A stretch of DNA of 64,000 nucleotides from Undibacterium sp. KW1 (GTDB lineage Bacteria; Pseudomonadota; Gammaproteobacteria; Burkholderiales; Burkholderiaceae_D), in contig NZ_AP018439.1 in assembly GCF_009937955.1 (NCBI RefSeq), positions 806,001 through 870,000 of the forward strand, read 5' to 3'. Shown piece by piece: positions 1-8,683 of this stretch. A model generated the notes under the pieces. That model did not search any database, was not told where the DNA came from, and was given only the letters and a program-made list of their open reading frames with translations. The first letter of the stretch is position 1. Each line of letters opens with the position of its first letter. Both the position numbers and the translations under genes were made by a program.

Positions 1-90
1 GCGGGCAATCATATACGTTCCGGTGGGGACGTAATCATCATGCGCTGTTTCATAGCCGCGCATGAGTTTTTCCAGTTCATCAAACTTCAT
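1..90 (-). CDS. Thg1-like tRNA 3'-5' polymerase (partial, N-terminus only)
   Basis: The minus strand from 90 reads into the window edge and gives 30 residues beginning MKFDELEKLMRGYETAH. This resembles the start of bacterial Thg1-like proteins, which add nucleotides in the 3'-5' direction to repair 5'-truncated tRNAs. The ATG overlaps the stop of the upstream kinase gene (ATGA), so the two are probably translated together. The catalytic metal-binding residues lie outside the window, so the family call rests only on the N-terminal motif and the context. Confidence 0.65.
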   Translation of the reverse strand, partial: MKFDELEKLMRGYETAHDDYVPTGTYMIAR

Positions 91-527
91 TTTTTCCAAT
101 CAGTGGCAGTCAATTTACCATCTATAAAATCGACGTAATACAAGCGATCAAAACCCTCATCATAATCAGGGATTTCCAGTTTTCTGTGCGTATCCAGTAT
201 GCCGACCTTTGGCACCAGGTCTTTGCCTTGCCGCTGGCTATTCCATGCCAGCGCTCTATCGAGATCAGTCTTGAAGTAATACGCAGTCACCGGCCATTGT
301 CTGGCCTTGATCTGTTCCAGATAGCTAGCCCGGATTTCTCTTGTTGGATTGGTGTTGTCAATGAGAAAGGGCATGCTGGTGTCAAAACAAAAATCCAGCA
401 GGCGTTGCTGACGGTTTTTGGTTTTCAGCAAGTCATTGCTGATACGAAGGTGGCTATTGAAGAAATGTTCTTTGTAAAAAGAGGATTTGCCGCTGGCCTG
501 TAATCCTATGAAGATGATGGCTTCCAT
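87..527 (-). CDS. P-loop kinase, polynucleotide-kinase-like
   Basis: This is a 146-residue protein starting at the ATG at 527, because the P-loop (GLQASGKS) then falls about 8 residues from the N-terminus as is usual. A longer frame upstream runs antisense through the tetR 3' end and looks spurious. The IDNTNPTREIR segment resembles the second conserved region of T4 Pnk-like and AAA_33 kinases. It is fused by an ATGA overlap to a Thg1-like gene. A role in phosphorylating RNA 5' ends before 3'-5' repair is inferred from this pairing. No clear Shine-Dalgarno sequence is visible. Confidence 0.75.
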   Translation of the reverse strand: MEAIIFIGLQASGKSSFYKEHFFNSHLRISNDLLKTKNRQQRLLDFCFDTSMPFLIDNTNPTREIRASYLEQIKARQWPVTAYYFKTDLDRALAWNSQRQGKDLVPKVGILDTHRKLEIPDYDEGFDRLYYVDFIDGKLTATDWKK

Positions 528-577
528 TTGTGTGCATGCGAGTCTGTTTGGCCTGCATTGTGACACAGGCCAGCGCT

Positions 578-1216
578 TCAGCCCACCCGCGTGGCTGCCT
601 TGATGCCGTCGGTGATAAAGCGCAGCAAGTACGGTGCTGCCAGATCCGCCTGCCGTGCCGGGCATAAACCATCAGACAGTCGTTCTATGCGGGTATCAAC
701 GACATGGTGTAGCAGGGCACCAAGGGCGAACTGATAGCTCCAGTAGACACTGTCAGCGGGGGCGTGGGGCAGGGCATCATGCAGGGCAGCGATGAATTCG
801 CGTGCCATGGGGTCGTAGAATTCTCTCGTGATGCGGTCACTGGCTTCGTGCTGGTCAATCACACCGCGCATGACCATGCGCGAAAAGTTTGCGCCTTCGG
901 CTTTTTCATTGAGTTTTAATACTGGCAGCACAAAAGCGGCGATGATGGCTTCCAGCGTGGTGCCAGGTGCACTATGTGTGCGTGCATGGCGCAAGCCGTT
1001 CAGGCGCTCTGCGATATAACCGCTGTGATGTTCATAGATGGCGTGATACAACTCATTCTTTGCGCCAAAGTAATAGCCTATCAGGGCGATGGGTACACCA
1101 GCTTCGTGGGCAATGTCGCGTATGGACACGCCTTCATAACTTTGCGCTGCAAAGCATTTCTCTGCAGCAATGAGAATGGCGCGCTTTTTTCCACTTAGTT
1201 CTTCAACAGAGCTCAT
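578..1216 (-). CDS. TetR-family transcriptional regulator (CerR-like C-terminus)
   Basis: About 212 residues if started at the ATG at 1216 (MSSVEELSGKK); an in-frame start at 1240 is also possible. The N-terminal helix-turn-helix is clear (SIRDIAHEAGVPIALIGYYFGAKNELYHAI). The rest is a helical ligand and dimer domain, probably of the DUF1956 (CerR-like) type. It is transcribed away from hslR and stands near the beta-oxidation genes. Its own promoter region carries a TACGGTCGTTC site that resembles one before the second tetR gene. Ligand unknown. Confidence 0.85.
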   Translation of the reverse strand: MSSVEELSGKKRAILIAAEKCFAAQSYEGVSIRDIAHEAGVPIALIGYYFGAKNELYHAIYEHHSGYIAERLNGLRHARTHSAPGTTLEAIIAAFVLPVLKLNEKAEGANFSRMVMRGVIDQHEASDRITREFYDPMAREFIAALHDALPHAPADSVYWSYQFALGALLHHVVDTRIERLSDGLCPARQADLAAPYLLRFITDGIKAATRVG

Positions 1217-1283
1217 GAGCTGATCCGACCAAATTGGCAAGTATGCGAATGCATTTAAAATAATGCAAAACTTTGCCGAATTG

Positions 1284-1294
1284 TACGGTCGTTC
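1284..1294. promoter_or_regulatory. candidate TetR operator
   Basis: TACGGTCGTTC lies 70 bp upstream of the tetR start at 1216. It matches a site upstream of the second tetR (2183-2193, TACGAGCGTTC) at 9 of 11 positions, differing only at the two central bases. The ACG-N2-CGTT form is typical of TetR regulators of acyl-CoA metabolism. The functional role is inferred. Confidence 0.4.
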
Positions 1295-1491
1295 AGTTTA
1301 TTGTCTATGCGCACTGCAACATAGCTCAACTTAATGACGGGCTTTGTTGTATGCACAAACATTGGGCGAAAATGCCTTGTATTTGACTGACAGCTGCCAT
1401 AAATTGCATCAAAATAGAATGAACGTATTTTTTAGGGCCATACTGCTTGGTAATTGGCCCGGACAACTGGTAAATAAAAGCGACAACCTTC

Positions 1492-1938
1492 ATGAGTGAA
1501 ACCACCCGTATCGATAAATGGCTATGGGCAGCCAGATTTTTTAAAACCCGCAGCCTGGCCACCAATGCCATAGAGCTGGGCCGCGCCCTGCAAAACGGGC
1601 AGCGCGTCAAACCTGCACATAATGTCAAAGTCGGCGACCTGATCGAGGTGCAACAGGCTGAGCAGGTATGGCAGGTCAGGGTTTTGCGCATACTGGAAAC
1701 CCGTGGCTCGGCCACCATCGCCCAGACCATGTATGAAGAAACCGCAGAGAGCGCAGCAAAACGCGCGAAGGCAGCAGAAGACAGAAAGTATTTCCGGGAA
1801 CCAACTGCCACCATGGCAGGCAGACCCACCAAGCGCGACAGGCGACAACTGGACCAGACGCATAATCAGGAATTATTCAGTAATGAGTCAGGACTAAGCA
1901 AAAAACAAAAAAAGAAAGGCAGGAGGCAAAGTACTTAG
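1492..1938 (+). CDS. hslR: S4-domain RNA-binding protein, Hsp15 family
   Basis: 148 residues. The N-terminal S4 domain is plain (RIDKWLWAARFFKTRSLA, then GRALQNGQRVKPAHNVKVGD), as in Hsp15, which binds 50S subunits carrying stalled nascent chains and helps recycle them. The C-terminal tail is rich in Lys and Arg. The stop codon TAG at 1936-1938 overlaps the left end of a MITE-like element, so the original C-terminus may have been changed by insertion. Confidence 0.9.
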   Translation: MSETTRIDKWLWAARFFKTRSLATNAIELGRALQNGQRVKPAHNVKVGDLIEVQQAEQVWQVRVLRILETRGSATIAQTMYEETAESAAKRAKAAEDRKYFREPTATMAGRPTKRDRRQLDQTHNQELFSNESGLSKKQKKKGRRQST

Positions 1939-2118
1939 GACTTACGCAAAATTGTCCCAGCAAGGCTATCGCGGATAGGAAACCTCCCTTGCAGGGGAGG
2001 TTCGTTACGTTGGCAGACAACATGTTGTCTGAAACCCCAACTCCACCGCAGCGACGAAGACAGTACTTTAGTACGGCTAGGAGCTGCAACGCAGCTGGGG
2101 CGGTTTTGCGTAGGTCCT
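1937..2118. mobile_element. MITE-like element with 15-bp terminal inverted repeats
   Basis: AGGACTTACGCAAAA (1937-1951) and TTTTGCGTAGGTCCT (2104-2118) are inverted repeats with one mismatch, bounding 182 bp without a gene. Inside are several strong hairpins: an AACCTCCC/GGGAGGTT stem, an 18-bp perfect palindrome at 2014-2031, and AGCTGC-AAC-GCAGCT near 2090. No clear target duplication is seen. The size, structure and lack of coding capacity fit a non-autonomous transposable element. The parent transposase is not in the window. Confidence 0.7.
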
Positions 2119-2182
2119 TATAATAGATACTCTCCTCTAAAGACGGAATCTGGTTTGACTTTTCATGCGCTGTGCATAATAG

Positions 2183-2193
2183 TACGAGCGTTC
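2183..2193. promoter_or_regulatory. candidate TetR operator
   Basis: TACGAGCGTTC, 88 bp upstream of the second tetR start, matches the site at 1284-1294 except at the two central bases. Both regulators, or one of them, may act on both promoters. Confidence 0.4.
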
Positions 2194-2280
2194 GATAAAT
2201 TCATTTGTTTGCATCACTTTTTGCTTCATTTAATGGTCAATACGGGCAGACATGAATCTTTTCAACACAATCAATGTAAT

Positions 2281-2904
2281 ATGAATATGACATCAAAATT
2301 CATGCGCAAGGGGGAACTGACCCGCGCCGCCATTCTGGACGTAGCCCTGGATGCTGCCAGCCGTGATGGTATCGAGGGGCTGACCATAGGTTTGCTGGCT
2401 GACAAGATGAACATGAGCAAGTCTGGCGTGTTCGCCCATTTCGGTTCGCGTGAAGATTTACAGATCGAAGTGCTGAAGTTGTACCACCATCATTTCGAGC
2501 AAGAGGTGTTCTATCCAAGCATGAAAGAAGAACGTGGCCTGCCGCGTTTGCAATCCATGTTTGCCTTATGGGTCAAGCGCGTTACGGTAGAGATTGCATC
2601 TGGCTGTATCTATATCAGCGGAGCAGCCGAATACGATGACAGGGCTGGGCCTATCAGGGATGAGCTGGTTGGTATGGTCCACGCGTGGCAGGGTGCCTTG
2701 CACCGCGCCGCAGCACAGGCGATACAACTGGGCCATTTGCGTGATGATGTCGAGCCTGAACAGATTGTGTATGAGATGTATGGCCTCATATTAGCCCTGC
2801 ACCATGATGCGAGATTCTTGCGCAAACCGGGTAGCGTGGGCCGTGCCGAAGTCGGATTTGAACGAATGATCGAGTATTACGCGCCGGTGCAGGTCACAGC
2901 CTGA
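2281..2904 (+). CDS. TetR-family regulator of the beta-oxidation operon
   Basis: 207 residues from the ATG at 2281. Upstream in-frame codons give a low-complexity, non-conserved leader, so this start was chosen although no good Shine-Dalgarno sequence precedes it. The helix-turn-helix is clear (TIGLLADKMNMSKSGVFAHF followed by GSREDLQ). It lies 81 bp before the acyl-CoA dehydrogenase gene in the same direction. Acyl-CoA-responsive control of the downstream fad genes is inferred from position. Confidence 0.88.
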   Translation: MNMTSKFMRKGELTRAAILDVALDAASRDGIEGLTIGLLADKMNMSKSGVFAHFGSREDLQIEVLKLYHHHFEQEVFYPSMKEERGLPRLQSMFALWVKRVTVEIASGCIYISGAAEYDDRAGPIRDELVGMVHAWQGALHRAAAQAIQLGHLRDDVEPEQIVYEMYGLILALHHDARFLRKPGSVGRAEVGFERMIEYYAPVQVTA

Positions 2905-2985
2905 ATTTAGCAGGATTTAAGAGACACCGTCGCAAACAATTTGTATCCACATTTACCGTTTTAACTTTGCCGTCAGGAGAAAATC

Positions 2986-4776
2986 ATGGGTCAATATATC
3001 GCTCCATTGCGTGATATGCAGTTCGTGTTGCATGAGCTGTTGAATGTAGAAGAAGAATTGAAACAGCTGCCCAAGCACGCTGATGTTGATGGCGACATCA
3101 TCAACCAGATTTTGGAAGAAGGCGGCAAATTCACTTCCAATGTATTGTTTCCACTGAACCACTCCGGTGATCGCGAAGGCTGCCACCACGACAAGACCAA
3201 CCACACCGTCACAACACCAAAAGGCTTTAAAGAAGCCTACAAGCAATACGTGGAAGCTGGCTGGCCTGCATTGTCTTGCGACCCGGAATTCGGCGGCCAG
3301 GGCTTGCCACTGGTGGTCAACAATTCTTTCTATGAAATGTTGAATTCATCGAACCAGGCCTGGTCCATGTATCCGGGTTTGTCCCATGGTGCCTATGAAT
3401 GTATCCATGAGCATGGCACGCCAGAACAAAAATCCCTGTACCTGCCCAAGTTGATCTCTGGCGACTGGACTGGCACCATGTGCCTGACCGAGCCACATTG
3501 CGGTACTGACCTGGGCATGCTGCGTTCCAAAGCAGAACCGCAGGCTGACGGCAGCTACAAAATCACAGGCGCAAAGATTTTCATCTCTGCCGGTGAACAC
3601 GATATGTCAGAAAACATCGTCCATCTGGTACTGGCACGTTTGCCAGGCGCACCAGAAGGTTCGAAAGGTATTTCCCTGTTCATCGTTCCTAAATATCTGC
3701 CAAATGCAGATGGCAGCAATGGTGCACGCAATCCTATTTTCTGCGGCGCGATTGAAGAAAAAATGGGTATCCACGGCAATTCTACTTGCCAGATGAACCT
3801 GGATGGTGCGACTGGCTGGTTGATTGGTGGTCCGCACAAGGGTTTGAATGCGATGTTCGTATTCATGAATGCTGCACGTCTGGGCGTGGGCATGCAAGGC
3901 TTGGGTCTGACAGAAGTGGCTTACCAAAATGCCCTGGTCTATGCAAAAGACCGTATCCAGATGCGCAGCCTGTCTGGCCCTAAGGCACCGGATAAGCCAG
4001 CTGACCCTATCATTGTCCACGCTGACGTACGCCGCATGCTGTTCACAGCAAAAGCCTACGCAGAAGGTGCACGCGCATTCTGCTCCTACGTTGCCCTGCA
4101 ACTGGATAAAGAACTGAATCATCCTGATGAACAAGTCCGTAAAGACTGCGCTGACGAAGTCGCCTTGCTGACACCAGTCATCAAAGCTTTCATCACGGAC
4201 AATGCATGGACAGCAACGTCCGAGTGCTTGCAAGTTTACGGTGGCCACGGTTTCATCGCTGAATGGGGCATGGAGCAATATGTACGCGATGCCCGCATCA
4301 ACATGATTTATGAAGGCACAAATACAGTACAGTCCCTGGACTTGCTGGGCCGTAAAATCCTGATGGATAATGGTGCAAAACTGCGCAAATTCGGTGCCAA
4401 GGTACAAGCTTTTGTTGAAGCCAATGGCACTAACGAAGCACTGGCAGAATTCGTTACTCCACTGGCTGAGCTGGGCGACAAAGTCACCAAGCTGACCATG
4501 GAAATCGGCATGAAAGCCTTCCAGAATCCGGATGAAGTCGGCGCTGCTGCCGTGCCTTATCTGCGCGTAGTCGGTCACCTGGTCTACAGCTATTTCTTTG
4601 CACAAATGGCAAAAATCGCTCTTGAAAAACAAGATTCTGGCGACAAGTTCTATGTCTCCAAACTGGCAACAGTGCGTTTCTACTTTGCCCGCCTGTATCC
4701 GGAAACAGCGATGCTGATCCGCCAGGCACGTTCTGGTTCTGCCAATTTGCTGGCACTCGAAGCTGATTTGTTCTAA
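2986..4776 (+). CDS. acyl-CoA dehydrogenase (large type with C-terminal extension)
   Basis: 596 residues, longer than the usual ~380-residue enzyme because of the C-terminal domain typical of this FadE-like subgroup. It catalyses FAD-dependent alpha,beta-dehydrogenation of acyl-CoA, the first step of beta-oxidation. Visible landmarks are the CLTEPHCGTD segment, the YGGHGF segment, and IYEGTNTVQSLDLLGRK, whose Glu is the usual catalytic base position. A good ribosome site (AGGAGA, 2976-2981) precedes the ATG. First structural gene of the fad cluster. Confidence 0.93.
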   Translation: MGQYIAPLRDMQFVLHELLNVEEELKQLPKHADVDGDIINQILEEGGKFTSNVLFPLNHSGDREGCHHDKTNHTVTTPKGFKEAYKQYVEAGWPALSCDPEFGGQGLPLVVNNSFYEMLNSSNQAWSMYPGLSHGAYECIHEHGTPEQKSLYLPKLISGDWTGTMCLTEPHCGTDLGMLRSKAEPQADGSYKITGAKIFISAGEHDMSENIVHLVLARLPGAPEGSKGISLFIVPKYLPNADGSNGARNPIFCGAIEEKMGIHGNSTCQMNLDGATGWLIGGPHKGLNAMFVFMNAARLGVGMQGLGLTEVAYQNALVYAKDRIQMRSLSGPKAPDKPADPIIVHADVRRMLFTAKAYAEGARAFCSYVALQLDKELNHPDEQVRKDCADEVALLTPVIKAFITDNAWTATSECLQVYGGHGFIAEWGMEQYVRDARINMIYEGTNTVQSLDLLGRKILMDNGAKLRKFGAKVQAFVEANGTNEALAEFVTPLAELGDKVTKLTMEIGMKAFQNPDEVGAAAVPYLRVVGHLVYSYFFAQMAKIALEKQDSGDKFYVSKLATVRFYFARLYPETAMLIRQARSGSANLLALEADLF

Positions 4777-4785
4777 TCAAACATG

Positions 4786-4815
4786 CGCCCCTTCCCATGT
4801 ACATGGGAAGGGGCG
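4786..4815. terminator. perfect 30-bp palindrome between fad genes
   Basis: CGCCCCTTCCCATGT is followed at once by its exact complement, giving 15-bp arms with no spacer. It lies between the acyl-CoA dehydrogenase stop and the next start. Only a short TTCT follows, so it may be an attenuator or mRNA-stabilising hairpin rather than a full terminator. Confidence 0.6.
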
Positions 4816-4833
4816 TTCTACCTGAGGTTAAAA

Positions 4834-7221
4834 ATGACCAATTTCATCGTTAAAAAAGTCGCCGTTCTTGGCGCTGGCGTGATGGGTGCGCAAATTGCTG
4901 CTCACTGTATCAATGCAAAGATACCTGTAGTCCTGTTTGATCTGCCAGCCAAGGAAGGCCCAAAAAACGGCATCGTCCTGCGCGCTATCGAGAACCTGAA
5001 AAAGTTGAATCCTGCGCCACTGGGCAACAAGGATGACGCCGCTTTGATCGAAGTCGCCAATTACGAAGACAATCTCGACGTGCTGGCCGGTTGCGACCTG
5101 ATCATTGAAGCCATTGCAGAACGCATGGACTGGAAACATGATCTGTACAAAAAGGTGTCTCCGCACATTGCACCAAATGCGATTTTCGCATCCAACACTT
5201 CCGGCCTGTCCATCACAGCCCTGTCTGACGGCTTTGATGCAGAACTGAAAGCCCGTTTCTGCGGCGTGCATTTCTTCAACCCACCGCGCTATATGCACTT
5301 GGTGGAATTGATTCCTACCGTTGCAACCCGTCCAGAAATCATCGACCAGCTCGAAGGCTTCCTGACGACATCCCTGGGTAAAGGCGTAGTGCGCGCCAAA
5401 GACACACCTAACTTCATCGCCAACCGCGTCGGTATCTTCGGCATGCTGGCAACGATTTATGAAGCAGAAAAATTTGGTCTGACCGTCGATGTCGTCGATG
5501 ACCTGACAGGCAAAAAACTGGGCCGTGCTTCTTCCGGTACTTTCCGTACTGCTGACGTGGTTGGTCTCGATACCATGGGCCATGTCATCAAGACCATGCA
5601 AGACAATCTGTCTGATGATCCTTTCTTCGCTGTCTATAAAACACCTGAAGTGCTGGCCAAACTGGTCGCTGCAGGTGCTTTGGGTCAAAAATCCGGTGCC
5701 GGTTTCTACAAAAAAGTCGGCAAGGACATCCAGCGTCTGGACTTCGCGACAGCACAATATGTGACTGGCGGCGCCAAGGCTGACGACGTCGTCGCCCGCA
5801 TGCTGAAAGAAAAAGACCCGGTCAAGAAAATGAAAACCCTGCGTGAATCGACCAATGTACAGGCACAGTTCCTGTGGGCGATTTTCCGTGATGCCTTCCA
5901 TTACATCGCTGTGCATGGCGCAACGATAGCCGACAATGCACGCGACATCGACTTTGCGATGCGCTGGGGCTTTGGCTGGAATGTAGGCCCGTTTGAAACA
6001 TGGCAGGCATCTGGCTGGCAAGAAGTGGCAGGCTGGGTCAAGGAAGATATCGACGCAGGCAAGGCACTGTGCAATGCACCGCTGCCAGCCTGGGTATTTG
6101 ATGGCCGCACCGGTGTTCATACCGCCGAAGGCTCATGGTCATCAGCCAGTGCTAGCTACTCACCACGTTCCACTCTCGCAGTGTACGATCGCCAGGCCTT
6201 CCGTGCACCAGTACTGGGTACAGGCGCGGCAACAGGTGCAAATGCCGGCACGACTTTCTTTGAAGATGAATCCGTCCGTATCTGGCATCAGAATGACGAC
6301 GTACTGGTCCTGTCACTGAAAACCAAGATGCATGTGATTGGCCCAGGCGTCATCGAAGGCATGGAAAAAGCCATCGCTGAAGCCGAGAAAAACTTCAAGG
6401 GTCTGGTCATCTGGAGTGCAGATGCGGCTGACGGCGGTGCCTTCTCTGCGGGTGCTGACTTGCAAGCCATGCTGCCTTTATTCATGTCCGGTGGTGTCAA
6501 GGCAATCGAGCCAGCAATCTCCCGCCTGCAAGATGCACATCAGGCTTTGAAATATGCCAATATCCCTGTAGTTGCTGCCGTATCCGGTCTGGCACTCGGT
6601 GGTGGTTGCGAATTGATGATGCACGCAGCAAAACGCGTGGCATCCATCGAGTCTTACATCGGTCTGGTAGAAGTGGGCGTAGGCCTGGTTCCTGGCGGTG
6701 GTGGTTTGAAAGAAGCAGCAGTACGTGCAGCGGCAGATGCCAAAGGCACAGATTTGCTGCAGTTCCTGAAAAATTACTTCACCAACGCAGCCACAGCCGC
6801 CGTCTCCAAATCTGCGCTGGAAGCACAGAAGATGGGTTATTTGTCTGCGGATGACGTGATCGTCTTCAACCCTTACGAATTGCTGCACGTTGCCAAGGTC
6901 GAAGCACGCGCCATGTTTGATGCCGGTTACCGCGCACCACTGCGCAAGCTGGTGCCAGTCACTGGCCGTCATGGTATTGCCACGATCGCTGCCCAACTGA
7001 TCAATATGCGTGATGGTGGCTTCATCTCTGCACATGACTTCAAACTCGGCAAAATGATTGCCGAAGTGGTTTGCGGCGGTGACATCGATAATGGCAGCCT
7101 GGTCAGCGAGCAATGGCTGCTCGACATGGAGCGCAAAGCGTTTATGGAATTGCTGAATCATCCAAAAACACAAGAGCGCATTATGGGCATGATGCAAACT
7201 GGCAAGCCAGTCCGTAACTAA
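4834..7221 (+). CDS. 3-hydroxyacyl-CoA dehydrogenase / enoyl-CoA hydratase fusion
   Basis: 795 residues from the ATG at 4834 (ribosome site TGAGG); an upstream in-frame start would lie inside the palindrome. The N-terminal half is the NAD-binding dehydrogenase (VAVLGAGVMGAQIAAH, then VHFFNPPRYMHLVE). The C-terminal part is a crotonase domain (GGAFSAGADLQAM, then SGLALGGGCELMMHA). The order is dehydrogenase then hydratase, the reverse of E. coli FadB. It hydrates enoyl-CoA and oxidises the product. Probably a complex partner of the thiolase at 7402. Confidence 0.93.
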   Translation: MTNFIVKKVAVLGAGVMGAQIAAHCINAKIPVVLFDLPAKEGPKNGIVLRAIENLKKLNPAPLGNKDDAALIEVANYEDNLDVLAGCDLIIEAIAERMDWKHDLYKKVSPHIAPNAIFASNTSGLSITALSDGFDAELKARFCGVHFFNPPRYMHLVELIPTVATRPEIIDQLEGFLTTSLGKGVVRAKDTPNFIANRVGIFGMLATIYEAEKFGLTVDVVDDLTGKKLGRASSGTFRTADVVGLDTMGHVIKTMQDNLSDDPFFAVYKTPEVLAKLVAAGALGQKSGAGFYKKVGKDIQRLDFATAQYVTGGAKADDVVARMLKEKDPVKKMKTLRESTNVQAQFLWAIFRDAFHYIAVHGATIADNARDIDFAMRWGFGWNVGPFETWQASGWQEVAGWVKEDIDAGKALCNAPLPAWVFDGRTGVHTAEGSWSSASASYSPRSTLAVYDRQAFRAPVLGTGAATGANAGTTFFEDESVRIWHQNDDVLVLSLKTKMHVIGPGVIEGMEKAIAEAEKNFKGLVIWSADAADGGAFSAGADLQAMLPLFMSGGVKAIEPAISRLQDAHQALKYANIPVVAAVSGLALGGGCELMMHAAKRVASIESYIGLVEVGVGLVPGGGGLKEAAVRAAADAKGTDLLQFLKNYFTNAATAAVSKSALEAQKMGYLSADDVIVFNPYELLHVAKVEARAMFDAGYRAPLRKLVPVTGRHGIATIAAQLINMRDGGFISAHDFKLGKMIAEVVCGGDIDNGSLVSEQWLLDMERKAFMELLNHPKTQERIMGMMQTGKPVRN

Positions 7222-7240
7222 ATAGAAAAGCTTACAGACC

Positions 7241-7356
7241 AAAAACCTTTGGACACAGAGACACGGAGACACAGAGATGGCACAGAGAACACCCTGTTGT
7301 TTTGATTTTCTCCGTTTTTCCTCTGTGTCTCTGTGCCTCTGTGGTGAGGGGTTTTT
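7241..7356. repeat. imperfect inverted repeat built of CACAGAG units
   Basis: The 180-bp gap between the fusion enzyme and the thiolase holds two arms (7241-7276 and 7320-7356) that are imperfect complements, both made of repeated ACACAGAG words and both ending in a run of A or T. This is a widespread type of intergenic palindromic repeat. It could fold into a long hairpin in the mRNA and modulate expression between the two genes. Confidence 0.65.
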
Positions 7357-7401
7357 GAAGAGTAAGCCTGAGCTGACCTTAACGAATTGAGGTAATCAAA
7401 A

Positions 7402-8598
7402 ATGACTAAACAACTCCAAGACGCCTACATCGTCTCTGCTACCCGTACCCCGATCGGCAAATCTGGTCGCGGCATGTTCCGTAACACCCGCCCTGATGAC
7501 TTGCTGGTGCGCGTACTGCAATCTGCTTTTGCGCAAGTGCCTAATCTTGATCCTAAACTGGCTGAAGATGCCATCATTGGTTGTTCTTTCCCTGAAGGCG
7601 CACAAGGCCTGAACCTGGCACGTATGGGTATCTTGCTGGCAGGTTTGCCTAACACTATCGGTGGCGTCACCATTAACCGTTATTGCGCATCCGGCATCAC
7701 TGCTGTTGCGATGGCGGCAGACCGCATCCGTGTTGGCCAGGCTGACGTGATGATCGCCGGTGGTGTCGAATCCATGTCCATGGTGCCTATGATGGGTAGC
7801 AACCCATCAATGAACATGGCTATCCTGAAAGATGAAAACGTAGGCATGGCCTACGGCATGGGTCTGACAGCAGAAAAAGTAGCCCAGCAATGGAAAGTAT
7901 CCCGTGAAGCACAGGATGCATTTGCCCTGCAGTCGCACCAACGTGCCATCGCCGCGCAAAACGCTGGCTACTTTGATGCTGAGACTACTTCTGTCGATAT
8001 CATCGACCGTGTGCCTAACCTGGCAACTGGCGAAATCGAACTGAAAACCCGTACCGTCAGCCGTGACGAAGGCGCACGTCCAGATACTTCCATCGAAGGC
8101 CTGGCAAAACTGAAACCTGTGTTCGCCGCCAAAGGCAGCGTCACTGCAGGTAACAGCTCACAAACTTCCGACGGCGCTGGTGCCCTGATCCTGGTCAGCG
8201 AAAAAATCCTGAAAGAATTCAACCTGACACCACTGGCACGTTTCGCTTCTTTTGCAGTACGCGGCGTACCACCAGAAATCATGGGCATAGGTCCTAAAGA
8301 AGCCATCCCGGCAGCATGCCGTGCCGCTGGCATCACGCAAGACCAGATCGACTGGTTTGAATTGAATGAAGCTTTTGCTGCACAATCCCTGGCCGTGGTA
8401 CAAGATCTGGGCCTGGACCCAGCCAAGGTCAACCCTATGGGCGGCGCGATTGCCCTCGGCCACCCACTGGGTGCAACTGGTGCGATCCGTTCTGCAACGA
8501 CGATACATGCACTACATCGCAACAACCTGAAATACGGCATGGTCACCATGTGCGTAGGTACAGGTATGGGCGCAGCAGGTATTTTTGAACGCATGTAA
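7402..8598 (+). CDS. fadA: acetyl-CoA acyltransferase (3-ketoacyl-CoA thiolase)
   Basis: 398 residues. It carries the thiolase active-site Cys in NRYCASGITAV, the NEAFAAQ motif, the GGAIALGHPLGATGA His motif and the C-terminal CVGTGMGAAG Cys motif. It cleaves 3-ketoacyl-CoA to acetyl-CoA and the shortened acyl-CoA. GAGG at 7390-7393 is the ribosome site. It ends the core fad unit: a strong terminator follows 24 bp later. Confidence 0.95.
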   Translation: MTKQLQDAYIVSATRTPIGKSGRGMFRNTRPDDLLVRVLQSAFAQVPNLDPKLAEDAIIGCSFPEGAQGLNLARMGILLAGLPNTIGGVTINRYCASGITAVAMAADRIRVGQADVMIAGGVESMSMVPMMGSNPSMNMAILKDENVGMAYGMGLTAEKVAQQWKVSREAQDAFALQSHQRAIAAQNAGYFDAETTSVDIIDRVPNLATGEIELKTRTVSRDEGARPDTSIEGLAKLKPVFAAKGSVTAGNSSQTSDGAGALILVSEKILKEFNLTPLARFASFAVRGVPPEIMGIGPKEAIPAACRAAGITQDQIDWFELNEAFAAQSLAVVQDLGLDPAKVNPMGGAIALGHPLGATGAIRSATTIHALHRNNLKYGMVTMCVGTGMGAAGIFERM

Positions 8599-8621
8599 GC
8601 TGCTTGCCTGAACAAAAAATG

Positions 8622-8657
8622 AACCGCGCAGACTGTATTTTCTGCGCGGTTTTTTTT
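8622..8657 (+). terminator. rho-independent terminator after the thiolase gene
   Basis: AACCGCGCAGA and TCTGCGCGGTT form an 11-bp stem with an 8-nt loop, followed by an unbroken T tract. Confidence 0.92.
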
Positions 8658-8683
8658 AAGGAGCCGAGTTTGAAGGAGATGTG

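Noticed and set aside
186..503. 105-codon plus-strand open frame
   Set aside because: Antisense to the P-loop kinase gene with its clear GxxxxGKS motif.
3607..4632. 341-codon minus-strand open frame
   Set aside because: Antisense to the acyl-CoA dehydrogenase gene; composition and lack of motifs mark it as a shadow.
4828..6120. 430-codon open frame on the minus strand
   Set aside because: It is antisense to the FadB-type fusion gene, has no family-like motifs or ribosome site, and is Cys/His-rich as expected from the complement of a biased coding strand.
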